Source: RPQJ01 sp963696545
GTDB lineage: Bacteria; Pseudomonadota; Gammaproteobacteria; Steroidobacterales; Steroidobacteraceae
Assembly (NCBI GenBank): GCA_963696545.1
Contig: CAVOKQ010000001.1
Span: 227,514 to 291,513, forward strand
Reading direction: 5' to 3'
DNA: 64,000 bases
Within the stretch, counting starts at the first letter, position 1; every line of letters begins with the position of its first letter. Both the position numbers and the translations under genes were made by a program. The notes under the pieces are model-generated. The model was given only the letters and a program-made list of their open reading frames with translations, was not told where the DNA came from and did not search any database. Of this stretch, positions 17,507 through 26,570 are shown piece after piece.

Positions 17507-18040
17507 GTGGCCCGGATCCTGCTGCTCTATAATGGCGTGTACGGCCAGGCGTTGAAGATCAGCGAGTTCGTCAGAGACGAGGTGGCGGCGCAGGGGCACT
17601 CGGCTGTCGTCCGGCCGCTGACCGACGGCGCCCCGGACGCGTCGAGCTTCGACGCCATCGTGATCGGGGCGAGCATCCGTCACGGCAAGCACAATCCGGT
17701 CGTCTCCGAGTTCATCCACTCGGAGCGCACGCTGCTCGATTCCAAGCCGAGCGCGTTCTTTTCGGTCAGCCTCGTTGCGCGCAAGCCGCACAAGAACACT
17801 GCCGAGACGAATCCGTACGTGCGCGCTTTCCTTGCCAAGTCGCCTTGGAAACCGCGCCTCGTCGGCGTGTTCGGCGGTGTCCTCGACTACCAGCGCTACG
17901 GCTTGTTCGATCGCTACGTGATCCGCCTGATCATGAAGATCAATGGCGGGCCGACCGACCTGCACAAGGCCATCGAGTTTACCGATTGGAGCAAGGTGAA
18001 GGATTTTGCGGGACGGCTGGCGACGTTGGCGGCGGGGTAG
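17507..18040 (+). CDS. hemG: menaquinone-dependent protoporphyrinogen IX dehydrogenase (flavodoxin-type)
   Basis: A 177-residue flavodoxin-fold protein with GTG start at 17507. The FMN-binding loop appears as LLLYNGVYGQALKISEF (residues 5-21), followed by DAIVIGASIRHGKHNP (about 49-64), FFSVSLVARKPHKNT and LVGVFGGVLDY. Length and motifs match HemG, which converts protoporphyrinogen IX to protoporphyrin IX and passes electrons to the quinone pool. Other long-chain flavodoxins are the alternative. The next gene, six bases later, encodes a small cytochrome b, which is unusual and may be a partner. Confidence 0.82.
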   Translation: MARILLLYNGVYGQALKISEFVRDEVAAQGHSAVVRPLTDGAPDASSFDAIVIGASIRHGKHNPVVSEFIHSERTLLDSKPSAFFSVSLVARKPHKNTAETNPYVRAFLAKSPWKPRLVGVFGGVLDYQRYGLFDRYVIRLIMKINGGPTDLHKAIEFTDWSKVKDFAGRLATLAAG

Positions 18041-18046
18041 CGCGGC

Positions 18047-18562
18047 ATGACGCAGAAGAATGCCGAGAAACTCAACAACCGGCAGCACGCGGTGGCCGCG
18101 GTGCTCGCGACGTGGCTGATACTGACCAGCCCGTGGGTGGCGATGCTGGGCAAAGTACCGCAGGGCGCGGGCTTCTTCGACTACGCGCACATCGTGGCCG
18201 GCTTCCTGGCGATGCTGATCTCGGTGAGTTACACGATCTCGTGCGTCCGCGACGGCGGCTGGCGTCTTTATTTCCCGTGGGCCGCTGGCGGCTTCGGCCT
18301 GGTCGGCCGCGACCTCGCGGGCCTGCTGCGCGGACGCATGCCGTCCGCCGAAGGCGGCGGGCTGTTCGCGATGATCGAGGGCCTGCTGCTGGTCGCGTTC
18401 ATCGTGACCGCGGTGAGCGGCGCCGCATGGGCGTTGAACCAGGGTACCGATCTGGTGATGGCATGGCGGGCCCACCATATCCTGGCCGCACATGTTTTCG
18501 CGGGACTACTGGTCCTGCACGTGCTCGCAGTGGCGTCGCACCTGCTCGACTTCGTCCGCTGA
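18047..18562 (+). CDS. cytochrome b561-like membrane protein
   Basis: A 171-residue protein with four transmembrane helices (about residues 16-36, 44-64, 97-117 and 137-160). Histidines lie within or at the ends of helices (YAHIVAGF near 45, AHHILAAHVFAGLLVLHVLAVASH near 141-164), as expected for two haem b ligated across a four-helix bundle (cytochrome b561 or hydrogenase/formate-dehydrogenase cytochrome b type). It starts six bases after hemG and probably forms an operon with it. It may take electrons from quinol; a direct role with HemG is inference from position only. Confidence 0.72.
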   Translation: MTQKNAEKLNNRQHAVAAVLATWLILTSPWVAMLGKVPQGAGFFDYAHIVAGFLAMLISVSYTISCVRDGGWRLYFPWAAGGFGLVGRDLAGLLRGRMPSAEGGGLFAMIEGLLLVAFIVTAVSGAAWALNQGTDLVMAWRAHHILAAHVFAGLLVLHVLAVASHLLDFVR

Positions 18563-18581
18563 ATCGCTGCCGACGCGCCGC

Positions 18582-20174
18582 CTACGCCGCGCTGGCCGCG
18601 GGTGCCTCGGCCGGGGCCGACGCGCGGATCAGGTGGTCGAACGCTCCGAGCGCCGCCTTAGATCCTTCGCCCATCGCGATGATGATCTGCTTGTAAGGCA
18701 CGGTCGTGGCGTCACCTGCAGCAAACACGCCGGGCAGCGAAGTCTGGCCGCGAGCGTCCACCTCGATCTCGCCGCGCGGCGAGAGCGCGATCGCGCCCTT
18801 CAGCCACTCGGTGTTCGGCAGCAGGCCGATCTGCACGAAGATGCCCTCGAGTTCCAGGCGGTGGGCCTCGCCCGTGCCCCGGTCGCGGTAGCTGAGCGCG
18901 TTCACCTTGCCGCCCTGGCCATGCACCTCGGTCGTCTGTGCGGAGACGATCACGCGAACGTTTGGAAGGCTGCGGAGCTTGCGCTGCAGCACTTCGTCGG
19001 CACGCAACCTGCCGTCGAACTCGATCAGCGTGACGTGCGCGACGATCCCCGCGAGGTCGATCGCGGCCTCGACGCCCGAGTTGCCACCACCGACCACGGC
19101 TACGCGCTTGCCCTTGAACAGCGGGCCGTCGCAGTGCGGGCAGTAGGCCACGCCGCGGCCGCGGTACTCGCGCTCGCCGGGCACGTTCATCTCTCGCCAC
19201 CGAGCGCCGGTCGACAGGATCACGCTGCGGCTGCGCAGCGTGGCGCCGCTCGCGAGCTTGACGGACAGCAGGCCATTCTCGTCGGCCGGCAGCAGGGCCT
19301 CGGCCCGCTGCAGGTTCATGATGTCGACGTCGTAGGTCTTCACGTGGTTCTCGAGCGAGGCCGCGAGCTTCGGGCCCTCGGTCTCCTTGACGGAGATGAA
19401 GTTCTCGATGCCCATCGTGTCGAGCACCTGGCCGCCGAAGCGCTCGGTGACGACGCCGGTGCGAATGCCCTTGCGCGCAGCGTAGATGGCGGCTGAGGCG
19501 CCCGCAGGGCCGCCGCCGACGATCAGCATGTCGAACGGGGCCTTGGAGTTCAACTGCTCGGCGTTGCGCGCCCCGGCGTTTCTGTCGAGCTTCGCGAGGA
19601 TCTCCTCGACGGTCATGCGTCCCTGCGCGAAAGGCTGGCCATTCAGGTATACGGACGGCACCGCCATGACCTGCCGGGACTCGACCTCGGCCTGGAACAG
19701 CGCGCCATCGATCATCGTGCTGCGAATCCGGGGATTCACGACGGCCATCAGGTTCAGTGCCTGCACGACATCGGGGCAGTTCTGGCAGGTGAGGGATACA
19801 TAGACCTCGAAGTCGAGGTCGCCGTCGAGCGCGCGGATCTGCTCGATCACGGCGGCGTCGACCTTCGGCGGGTGGCCGCCCGCCTGCAGCAGGGCGAGCA
19901 CCAGCGAAGTGAATTCGTGGCCCATCGGGATACCGGCGAAGCGGATGCCCATGTCGGAGCCGACGCGGTTCACGCTGAACGACGGCGCGCGGACGCTGCC
20001 GTCGCTCGCTCGCTCCTCGAGCCGGACGAGGCTGGACAGCGAGGCGACGTCTTGGAGCAGTGCCCGCATCTCGGAGGAAGCATCGCCGCCGTCCAGCGTC
20101 GCGAGTATCTCGATCGGCTGGGTAATCCTGCCGAGATAGGACTGCAACTGCTGCTTCAGGTTCGTGTCGAGCAT
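18582..20174 (-). CDS. ahpF: alkyl hydroperoxide reductase subunit F
   Basis: A 530-residue flavoprotein disulfide reductase, the length of AhpF. The N-terminal tandem thioredoxin-like domain carries Cys130-Gln-Asn-Cys133 (SLTCQNCPDV). The FAD domain starts with MLIVGGGPAGASAAIYAARKG near residue 215, the NADPH motif is VAVVGGGNSGVEAAIDLAG (about 356-374), and the active-site pair is CPHC at residues 345-348. It passes electrons from NAD(P)H to AhpC in the cytoplasm. The ATG at 20174 gives the canonical N-terminus (MLDTNLKQQLQSYL). It lies 92 bases downstream of ahpC, with a hairpin in the gap. Confidence 0.95.
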   Translation of the reverse strand: MLDTNLKQQLQSYLGRITQPIEILATLDGGDASSEMRALLQDVASLSSLVRLEERASDGSVRAPSFSVNRVGSDMGIRFAGIPMGHEFTSLVLALLQAGGHPPKVDAAVIEQIRALDGDLDFEVYVSLTCQNCPDVVQALNLMAVVNPRIRSTMIDGALFQAEVESRQVMAVPSVYLNGQPFAQGRMTVEEILAKLDRNAGARNAEQLNSKAPFDMLIVGGGPAGASAAIYAARKGIRTGVVTERFGGQVLDTMGIENFISVKETEGPKLAASLENHVKTYDVDIMNLQRAEALLPADENGLLSVKLASGATLRSRSVILSTGARWREMNVPGEREYRGRGVAYCPHCDGPLFKGKRVAVVGGGNSGVEAAIDLAGIVAHVTLIEFDGRLRADEVLQRKLRSLPNVRVIVSAQTTEVHGQGGKVNALSYRDRGTGEAHRLELEGIFVQIGLLPNTEWLKGAIALSPRGEIEVDARGQTSLPGVFAAGDATTVPYKQIIIAMGEGSKAALGAFDHLIRASAPAEAPAASAA

Positions 20175-20198
20175 GTCGGCTCCTGTGCTTTCAAAATG

Positions 20199-20222
20199 GG
20201 GGCCCTCGCGATCGAGGGCCCC
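20199..20222 (-). terminator. intercistronic hairpin between ahpC and ahpF
   Basis: GGGGCCCTCG (20199-20208) and CGAGGGCCCC (20213-20222) form a perfect 10-bp stem with a 4-base loop. On the minus strand it is followed by CATTTTG. It may act as a partial terminator or RNA-processing barrier so that more AhpC than AhpF is made. Confidence 0.6.
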
Positions 20223-20266
20223 ACGGAGTGCCCGCTGCCGGGGGAGGGCAGCCGGGCCGGGGGTCG

Positions 20267-20833
20267 TCAGATCTTGCCGACCAGGTCGAGCGACGGGGCC
20301 AGCGTCTTCGCGCCTGGCGTCCACTTTGCGGGGCAGACCTCGCCGGGATGCGCAGCGACGTACTGCGCGGCCTGCACCTTGCGGAGCAGTTCCTTCGCGT
20401 CGCGGCCGATGCCGAGGTCGTTGATCTCCGCGACCTTGATCATGCCCTCGGGGTTCACGACGAACGTGCCGCGCAGCGCCAGGCCCTCGTCTTCGATCAG
20501 CACGCCGAAATTGCGGCTGATCGCGTGGGTCGGGTCGCCAAGCATCGGGTACTCGATCTTCTTGATGGTGTCCGACGCGTCGTGCCACGCCTTGTGCGTG
20601 AAGTGCGTGTCGGTGGAGACGCTGTAGACCTCGACGCCGAGCTTCTGGAAGTCCTTGTACAGGTCGGCCACGTCGCCGAGCTCGGTCGGGCAGACGAACG
20701 TGAAGTCGGCCGGGTAGAAGAAGAACACGGACCACTGTCCCTTCAGGTCGGCGTCCGTGACCTGGACGAATTCTCCGTTGTGGAAGGCGGTGGCCTTGAA
20801 CGGCTTGACGGCGGTATTGATCAGCGAGGTCAT
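20267..20833 (-). CDS. ahpC: alkyl hydroperoxide reductase subunit C (2-Cys peroxiredoxin)
   Basis: A 188-residue typical 2-Cys peroxiredoxin. The peroxidatic cysteine is in FTFVCPTE (Cys48) and the resolving cysteine in EVCPAKW (Cys167); the C-terminus ends DLVGKI. It reduces hydrogen peroxide and organic hydroperoxides with AhpF as electron donor. A ribosome site (GGAGAC) precedes the ATG. The upstream region holds a -35/-10 pair and an OxyR-type site (separate entries), so induction by peroxide is likely. Confidence 0.96.
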   Translation of the reverse strand: MTSLINTAVKPFKATAFHNGEFVQVTDADLKGQWSVFFFYPADFTFVCPTELGDVADLYKDFQKLGVEVYSVSTDTHFTHKAWHDASDTIKKIEYPMLGDPTHAISRNFGVLIEDEGLALRGTFVVNPEGMIKVAEINDLGIGRDAKELLRKVQAAQYVAAHPGEVCPAKWTPGAKTLAPSLDLVGKI

Positions 20834-20883
20834 GGGATTGTCTCCAGGTTCCGGGTTGTGAGGCTCGCGCCTCGATGGAGCGC

Positions 20884-20913
20884 AAGATAGTGCCCCGGGC
20901 CCGAAAGAACCAA
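20884..20913 (-). promoter_or_regulatory. probable sigma-70 promoter of ahpC
   Basis: On the minus strand, TTGGTT (20908-20913) and TATCTT (20884-20889) are separated by 18 bases, about 50 bases upstream of the ahpC start codon. The OxyR-type site directly abuts the -35 hexamer, the usual arrangement for activation. Confidence 0.55.
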
Positions 20914-20949
20914 TGGATAGATCCGGTCGAATAGATAGGCGTGGCCTAT
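20913..20949. promoter_or_regulatory. OxyR-type operator upstream of ahpC
   Basis: ATAG (20935-20938), seven bases, CTAT (20946-20949) is a perfect half of the OxyR consensus (ATAG-N7-CTAT-N7-ATAG-N7-CTAT). At the right spacing on the other side lie the weaker elements ATGG (20913-20916) and CGGT (20924-20927). The site ends at the ahpC -35 box. The regulator gene oxyR is not in this window. Confidence 0.6.
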
Positions 20950-20986
20950 CGCGTCGGACGGCCGCCGGGGGCGCCTCGGGGCTGGG

Positions 20987-22849
20987 CTACAGGGGCTCGA
21001 CCGCGTCCGGGTCCGTCACTGCCCGAGGCGGCTTGTCGAACAGCACGCGGAGCCGCAGCCCGAGAATTTCGGCCTTGTCGAGGGCCCTGCGCTCCTTCAT
21101 CACGCGAACCAGCAGCGCCGGGTCGTCGGTAATGATGTTGTCGACGCCGCGTTCGATCATGCGCAGCATCACCTCGGGATCATTCACCGTCCACGCGGCG
21201 ACGTCCTTGCCGGCCGCGCGTGCCCTGCGGACCAGTCGCGCCGGCGCTTTGGCCGAATTGAGGCTCAGGAAGTCGGCCTCTGTGCGCAGTACATCCCCTA
21301 CCGCCGCGGTCACGATGTGCCCGGTCCTGATGCGCGGCTCGAGGCTCTTGACCTGCTTCAGCGCCGCGTAGTCGAGCGACGTGATCACGACCTGGTCGAT
21401 GAAGTCCTCACGGCGGAGCAGCTCGACGACTGCCGGGGCCAGCCCGGGGTCCGGCACGTTGTACTTGAGCTCGATGTTGATCCTGATGCGGCCGCGTGCA
21501 AGGTCGATCACTTCCTCGAGTGTCGGCGCGTGCTCGCCGGCGAAGCGCGGGCCGAACTTGCGGCCGATGTCGATCGTCGCAATTTCGGCGGCCGTGAGGT
21601 CCGCGACCCTGCGTGGGTCACCGCCCATGCGCATGAAGTCCGCGTCGTGCATCACCACGACCTGGCGGTCCCTGGTGTGCTGGACATCGAGCTCGACGTA
21701 ATCCGCACCCGCGTCGATCGCAGCCTTGAAGGCCGCCAGCGTGTTCTCGGGTGCCACGGCCTTGGCGCCGCGGTGCGCGGTGATCAAGGCGTCGCCCTTC
21801 AGGTCCAGCCGGGACGCGAGGAATGCGGCCGAACCGAGCGCCAGTGCAACGAAGGCAAGCGTCGCGAAGACGGCAGGGCGGGCAACCAGAGTTGCGCGAT
21901 GTTCGTCGATCTCATCGTCGGCCGGTGCGTGCCGGCGCTCCGGCGCAACCTGCTCGGAATACATGCGCGTGACCAGGAACTGGTGCCCCGTGAGGTGCAG
22001 GCCGCCGTACAGGAAGCTGCCCAGTATCGTCACGGCCAGGAACAGCGCGACCAGGGGCAGTACGCGGCGCACGTCGAGGCCGGCCCAGTCGAGGGCGCCG
22101 TCGGTGACCTGACGGCAAACCCAGGTGATCGCAATCGTCGCAGCCGTGATCACGAGCCACCACGCTACCAGCGGCACGGCGATCCTGAGGACGCGACCAG
22201 CGGTCAGGCGGGCACTTGCGGACAAGGCGGTGATTGGGCGCGCGCTCTCAACCACCATGATGGGCACCGCATAGAGCCAGCGGGCGAGCTGCCATGCCGC
22301 GAGCAGCGCGTACGCCGCGGCCAGCGCCAGCGCGAGCAGCTTCGCACGTCGCCACTCGGCCGGTTCCTCGGCGAGGTAGTAGTTGATGTCGTGCCCGCGC
22401 AGCGTGGCCAACCAGACGAGTCCCGCCAGCGCCAGGAACGGTAGTGCCAGCACCACGAGCCGGATGAAGACTCGGGCGGACAGGAACGCGAGCTGCGGCA
22501 GCCGGCGCAGGACGAACAGGATCGTGGAGGCAACCGAGACGTTGCGGCGCGCCATGGCGTGCATGGAGATGTAGCTGAGCCCGGTGAACTCTGCGAGCAG
22601 CAGCGAGACGGTGAGCGCCACGAAGACCAGCAGGCCGACAGCGCCGAGCGGGGAGAGCACGAAGCTCGCGATGTCGTAGTTGCTGATCACCGGTTCGCCG
22701 GAGGCCTGCACCAGCCTCCTGCCGATCCAGGTGATCATCGGCGTGAAGATCGCGACTCCAAGCAGCTGGATCAGTACGTGGAACGCTAACGCTTGCCGCC
22801 AGTGCGAGCGGAAATCGTCCCACGTGCGCGCGGCGAGGCCTTCGTGCAT
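20987..22849 (-). CDS. glycerophosphodiester phosphodiesterase with N-terminal membrane domain
   Basis: A 620-residue protein in two halves. Residues 1-345 form a polytopic membrane domain of about seven helices (the GPDPase_memb type). Residues about 355-600 are a GDPD TIM barrel with ITAHRGAKAVAPENT (catalytic His359 and Arg360), VELDVQHTRDRQVVVMHD (metal-binding Glu and Asp and the second catalytic His) and INIELK. It hydrolyses glycerophosphodiesters to glycerol 3-phosphate and an alcohol, probably at the membrane. The ATG at 22849 follows GGGGAG; upstream in-frame starts are less likely. It is divergent from the methyltransferase gene. Confidence 0.85.
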   Translation of the reverse strand: MHEGLAARTWDDFRSHWRQALAFHVLIQLLGVAIFTPMITWIGRRLVQASGEPVISNYDIASFVLSPLGAVGLLVFVALTVSLLLAEFTGLSYISMHAMARRNVSVASTILFVLRRLPQLAFLSARVFIRLVVLALPFLALAGLVWLATLRGHDINYYLAEEPAEWRRAKLLALALAAAYALLAAWQLARWLYAVPIMVVESARPITALSASARLTAGRVLRIAVPLVAWWLVITAATIAITWVCRQVTDGALDWAGLDVRRVLPLVALFLAVTILGSFLYGGLHLTGHQFLVTRMYSEQVAPERRHAPADDEIDEHRATLVARPAVFATLAFVALALGSAAFLASRLDLKGDALITAHRGAKAVAPENTLAAFKAAIDAGADYVELDVQHTRDRQVVVMHDADFMRMGGDPRRVADLTAAEIATIDIGRKFGPRFAGEHAPTLEEVIDLARGRIRINIELKYNVPDPGLAPAVVELLRREDFIDQVVITSLDYAALKQVKSLEPRIRTGHIVTAAVGDVLRTEADFLSLNSAKAPARLVRRARAAGKDVAAWTVNDPEVMLRMIERGVDNIITDDPALLVRVMKERRALDKAEILGLRLRVLFDKPPRAVTDPDAVEPL

Positions 22850-22886
22850 CGATTTCTCCCCTGAAGTGAAGGAATATAGCCTTTCC

Positions 22887-23705
22887 ATGTCGCCACTGAT
22901 CACTTTGAAGGTGCACGAGGCGCTGCTGGCCGCGCTGCGGGAGGGTCGGCCGACGATCGAATGTTCGCTCGACCTCGAGCGCTCGCGCACGACGGTGACC
23001 GTCGGGCCCGATGCGTGGACCTCGCAAGGCCAGGGTTACCCGTACCTCGCGAGCTGCAGGGACCGCACCGTCTACTACTGGACCGGCCAGTCATTCGAGC
23101 CGGTGGCGAGATTCACGAAGTCGCTGATCAAGCTCGTGCCCACCGACTGGGGGCCACCGACGTTCGAGATCGACGGCATCAAGATGCTGCCCACCGCGCA
23201 GGTGTCCCCGTACGCCGACGCGGAAACGAAAGTCGCGATGATCCAGCCGCGCGACAAGGCGGTCCTCGATACCTGCGGCGGACTCGGTTACTTCGCGGCG
23301 TGGTGCCTGAAGGGTGGCGCAGCACGCATTCTCTCGTTCGAGAAGAATCCCGACGTGTGCTGGTTGCGGTCACTCAATCCGTGGTCGCCGGCCGTCGGGG
23401 GTGCCCTCGAGCTCGTCGAGGGGGACGTTGCCGCGCGCATCGAGATGCTGCCGGCCGCGTCCTTCGACGCAATCCTCCATGATCCGCCGCGTTTCGGCAT
23501 CGCTGGCGAACTCTATTCGCAGGCCTTCTACGATCAGCTCGCGCGCGTGGTCCGCGGCAAGGGGCGACTGTTCCATTACACGGGCACGCCGAACAGGCTC
23601 ACGACCGGGCGCGACGTGCCGAACGAGGTGGCGAAGCGGCTCCGCCACGCAGGCTTTACGCCGGAATTGAAGCTCGACGGCGTGCTTGCTGTGAAGCGCG
23701 CCTAG
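22887..23705 (+). CDS. SAM-dependent methyltransferase-like protein
   Basis: A 272-residue protein. A class I methyltransferase fold is suggested by the glycine-rich loop VLDTCGGLGYFAAWCL (about residues 126-141), an acidic strand end ILSFEKNPDV (about 149-158) and the ILHDPPRFG motif near 196-204, where an xPP segment resembles the (N/D)PP motif of base or spermine-type methyltransferases. The first 110 residues are a separate beta-rich segment (TVTVGPDAWTSQGQGYPYLASC). Substrate is unknown; nucleic acid, protein and small-molecule targets are all open. The start lies 37 bases from the divergent GDPD start. Confidence 0.68.
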   Translation: MSPLITLKVHEALLAALREGRPTIECSLDLERSRTTVTVGPDAWTSQGQGYPYLASCRDRTVYYWTGQSFEPVARFTKSLIKLVPTDWGPPTFEIDGIKMLPTAQVSPYADAETKVAMIQPRDKAVLDTCGGLGYFAAWCLKGGAARILSFEKNPDVCWLRSLNPWSPAVGGALELVEGDVAARIEMLPAASFDAILHDPPRFGIAGELYSQAFYDQLARVVRGKGRLFHYTGTPNRLTTGRDVPNEVAKRLRHAGFTPELKLDGVLAVKRA

Positions 23706-23744
23706 GATCCACGCACCGCAGGGCCGGCGAGATCGGAATCCGGG

Positions 23745-26495
23745 TCAGCCGCTGTTACGCAGGCCGGCGGCGATACCGTTGATCGTCAGGTGGATGCCGC
23801 GCCGGCTGCGCTCCTCGCGGTCACCCGCGCGGAACCGTCGCAGCAGTTCGATCTGGATGTGGTTCAGCGGGTCGAGATACGGGAAGCGGTACTTGATCGA
23901 GTGCGCGAGCTGGGGATTGCCGGCGAGCAGCCTGTCGGTGCCGAGGATGCGGAGCAGGGCGCCGACCGTGGCACCGTGCTCCGCGCGGATGCGCTGGAAG
24001 ATCGTGTCCCTGAGCGTGACGTCCTGCACGAGGCCCGCGTAACGCGAGGCGATTGCAAGGTCGGCCTTGGCCAGCACCATCTCCATGTTCGAGAGCACGG
24101 ACGCGAAGAAAGGCCACTCGCGCAACATCTCCTGCAGCAGTGCGAGACGGTCCGGACGTTCGGCGAGCAAGCGTTCCGCCGCGGATCCGAAGCCATACCA
24201 GCCCGGCAGCATCAGGCGGCATTGTGCCCACGAGAACACCCATGGGATCGCGCGCAGCCTCTCTATCGAACGCGACTTCGTGCGCGAAGCCGGGCGGCTG
24301 CCGATGTTGAGCTCGGCGATCTCGCTGATCACCGTGGACTCCCAGAAGAAGTCCTCGAATCCCGGCGTCTCGTATACGAGACCCCGATACGCCGCAAAGG
24401 CGGAAGTCGACAGGGCTTCCATCGTCTCCAGGTACTCGGGCCGCGGGGCGCGACCGGTGCCTCCGAGCAAAGATGCCTCCAGCGTCGCAGCGGCGAGGAT
24501 CTCCAGGTTGTGGCGTCCGACCTCCGGGTTCGAGTACTTGGCGCCGATCACCTCACCCTGCTCGGTGAGCCGGATCTGGCCCTGGACCGTGCCGCCGGGC
24601 TGCGCGAGGATCGCTTCGTAGCTCGGCCCGCCGCCGCGACCGACCGAGCCGCCGCGGCCGTGAAACATCCGCAGCCGGATTCCGTAGCGCTGGAACGTCT
24701 CGACCAGCGCGACCTGCGCCTTGAAGAGTTCCCAGCGCGACGTCAGGTAGCCGCCGTCCTTGTTGCTGTCGGAGTAGCCGAGCATGACTTCCTGCGCGGC
24801 GCCGCGCGACTCGAGCATGCGAGCGTAGACGCCGACGGACATCAGTTCGTCCATTGCGGGCGCGGCCCGGCGCAGGTCGCCGATGGTCTCGAACAGCGGG
24901 ATGATGTTGAGTTGCAGGCTGCCGTCGGCGGGACGGAAGAGACCAACCTCGCGCAGCAGCAGTGCGACTTCGAGTACGTCCGCGGCGCCTTCGCACTTCG
25001 AGATGATGTAGTTCGGGACGCAGGCCGTCCCGTATCGAGCGTGCATTTCCGCGGCCGCGTGCAGGATCTCGAGCTCGCTACGCGTCTCGTCGGAGTATTT
25101 CGCGTACGGCGAGCCCAGCAGCCGCGGCGTCGCGAGCTCCCCGACCAGCAGGCTGATCCGGCCGGCCTCGTCCAGCTTCCGGTAGTCGACCTCGGGCCGC
25201 GCCACGGCGAAGAGCTCGGCAACGACCCGTTCGTGGACCTCGGAGTTCTGGCGCAGGTCGACCGCGGCGAGATGAAAGCCGAAAGCGCTGACCGCGTGCC
25301 GCAAGCGGCGCAGCCGGCCACGGGCAAGCAATGCCGAATCGTGCTCGAGCAGCGACTGGTGGATCGTGTCGAGGTCGGCGGCGAATTCGGTCGCGCCCGG
25401 ATACGGTGGCGCATCGCCGACCGCATGCCGCATCGGTTCGTGCTGGTCGAGCGCGCGAGCAGACGCAGCCACGCGGGCGTACAGGCCGGTGAGTGCGCGC
25501 CGGTAGGGCTCGTCGCGCCGGTGCGGACTCTTGTCCGGGGAGCGTTCGGCGAGTTCGTGCAGGGCCGCGGAAGCGTCCGTCACCAGCGTCGTCACGGAGA
25601 GCTCCGCGCCGAGCTGGTGCAGCTGATCGAGGTAATACTCCAGTGCTCGCGAAGACTGCATGCGCAGCGTCCGGCGCAGCACGTCGGCGGTGACGAACGG
25701 GTTGCCATCGCGGTCACCGCCGATCCAGGTGCCGATGCGCAGGAACGGCGGAAGGTCGACGGCCGGTCCGCCTGGGGTCCTGCGCTGCAGTTCGTCCTCG
25801 AGGTTGGCGTAGAGCCGCGGCACTTCAGGCAGGAACGTCTGCTCGAAGAACGACAGTCCGTTCGCGACTTCGTCCAGTACGTCGAGTTTCTCCAGCCGCA
25901 GCATGCGGGTCTGCCACAGCGCGAGCACGGCGCGCCGCACTGATTCGTCGTTATCCGCGAGTTCGCGCGGTGTCAGCCGTCGACGATCGCGCGCTTCGAG
26001 CAGCCGTTCGATACGCGTCTCGAGATCGCGGACGCTCTTGCGCTGCACCTCGGTCGGATGCGCCGTGAGTACCGGTACGACCAGTCCGTGGCGGAAGAAC
26101 TCCGACAGCGGGGACGGATCGATTCCCGCGGCCGCGACCCGATCCAGTGCCCGCTCCAGCGAGCCGTCCGGCGGCGCCTCGCCGGCGATTTCTGCGTTCC
26201 TCGCGCGGCGGATGTTGTTCAGGTCCTCGGCTAGGTTGGCAAGGTGCGAGAAGTAGCTGAACGCACGGACGACGATCATCGTCTGCTCGCGGCTGAGCCC
26301 GTCGAGAATCTGCTCGAGCTCCATTCGCGCCGCCGCATCCTCGTCGCGCCGGAAAGCGATCGAAACCTGCCTGACTCGCTCGACGAGCTCGAAGGCGGCC
26401 GCGCCTTCCTGGTCCCGCACGGTGTCGCCGAGCAGGCGGCCAAGCAGGCGGACGTCTTCGCGGAGGGACTGGTCGGGTGAGAAGCTGGTAACCAT
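23745..26495 (-). CDS. ppc: phosphoenolpyruvate carboxylase
   Basis: A 916-residue full-length bacterial PEP carboxylase. The catalytic histidine is in TAHPTEVQRKS (residues 144-154, His146). The FHGRGGSVGRGGGPSYEAI segment near 620 forms the bicarbonate/PEP site, and GYSDSNKDGGYLTSRW is the second signature (about 575-590). The C-terminus ends in GLRNSG. It makes oxaloacetate from PEP and bicarbonate to refill the TCA cycle in the cytoplasm. It stands alone on this strand and is divergent from the epimerase-type gene 75 bases away. The malic enzyme at 47.7 kb would counterbalance this flux. Confidence 0.96.
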   Translation of the reverse strand: MVTSFSPDQSLREDVRLLGRLLGDTVRDQEGAAAFELVERVRQVSIAFRRDEDAAARMELEQILDGLSREQTMIVVRAFSYFSHLANLAEDLNNIRRARNAEIAGEAPPDGSLERALDRVAAAGIDPSPLSEFFRHGLVVPVLTAHPTEVQRKSVRDLETRIERLLEARDRRRLTPRELADNDESVRRAVLALWQTRMLRLEKLDVLDEVANGLSFFEQTFLPEVPRLYANLEDELQRRTPGGPAVDLPPFLRIGTWIGGDRDGNPFVTADVLRRTLRMQSSRALEYYLDQLHQLGAELSVTTLVTDASAALHELAERSPDKSPHRRDEPYRRALTGLYARVAASARALDQHEPMRHAVGDAPPYPGATEFAADLDTIHQSLLEHDSALLARGRLRRLRHAVSAFGFHLAAVDLRQNSEVHERVVAELFAVARPEVDYRKLDEAGRISLLVGELATPRLLGSPYAKYSDETRSELEILHAAAEMHARYGTACVPNYIISKCEGAADVLEVALLLREVGLFRPADGSLQLNIIPLFETIGDLRRAAPAMDELMSVGVYARMLESRGAAQEVMLGYSDSNKDGGYLTSRWELFKAQVALVETFQRYGIRLRMFHGRGGSVGRGGGPSYEAILAQPGGTVQGQIRLTEQGEVIGAKYSNPEVGRHNLEILAAATLEASLLGGTGRAPRPEYLETMEALSTSAFAAYRGLVYETPGFEDFFWESTVISEIAELNIGSRPASRTKSRSIERLRAIPWVFSWAQCRLMLPGWYGFGSAAERLLAERPDRLALLQEMLREWPFFASVLSNMEMVLAKADLAIASRYAGLVQDVTLRDTIFQRIRAEHGATVGALLRILGTDRLLAGNPQLAHSIKYRFPYLDPLNHIQIELLRRFRAGDREERSRRGIHLTINGIAAGLRNSG

Positions 26496-26570
26496 GGAGG
26501 GAGCTTATCCGAAGTGCGTCCCCCGGGGCCGGGTCCGGTAGACTGCTCGCAAGCAAAGGGGGAGGGTGCC

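Noticed and set aside
23790..25943. A 717-residue plus-strand ORF opposite ppc
   Set aside because: High-GC antisense shadow of PEP carboxylase; no ribosome site and Arg/Glu/Gln-biased composition.
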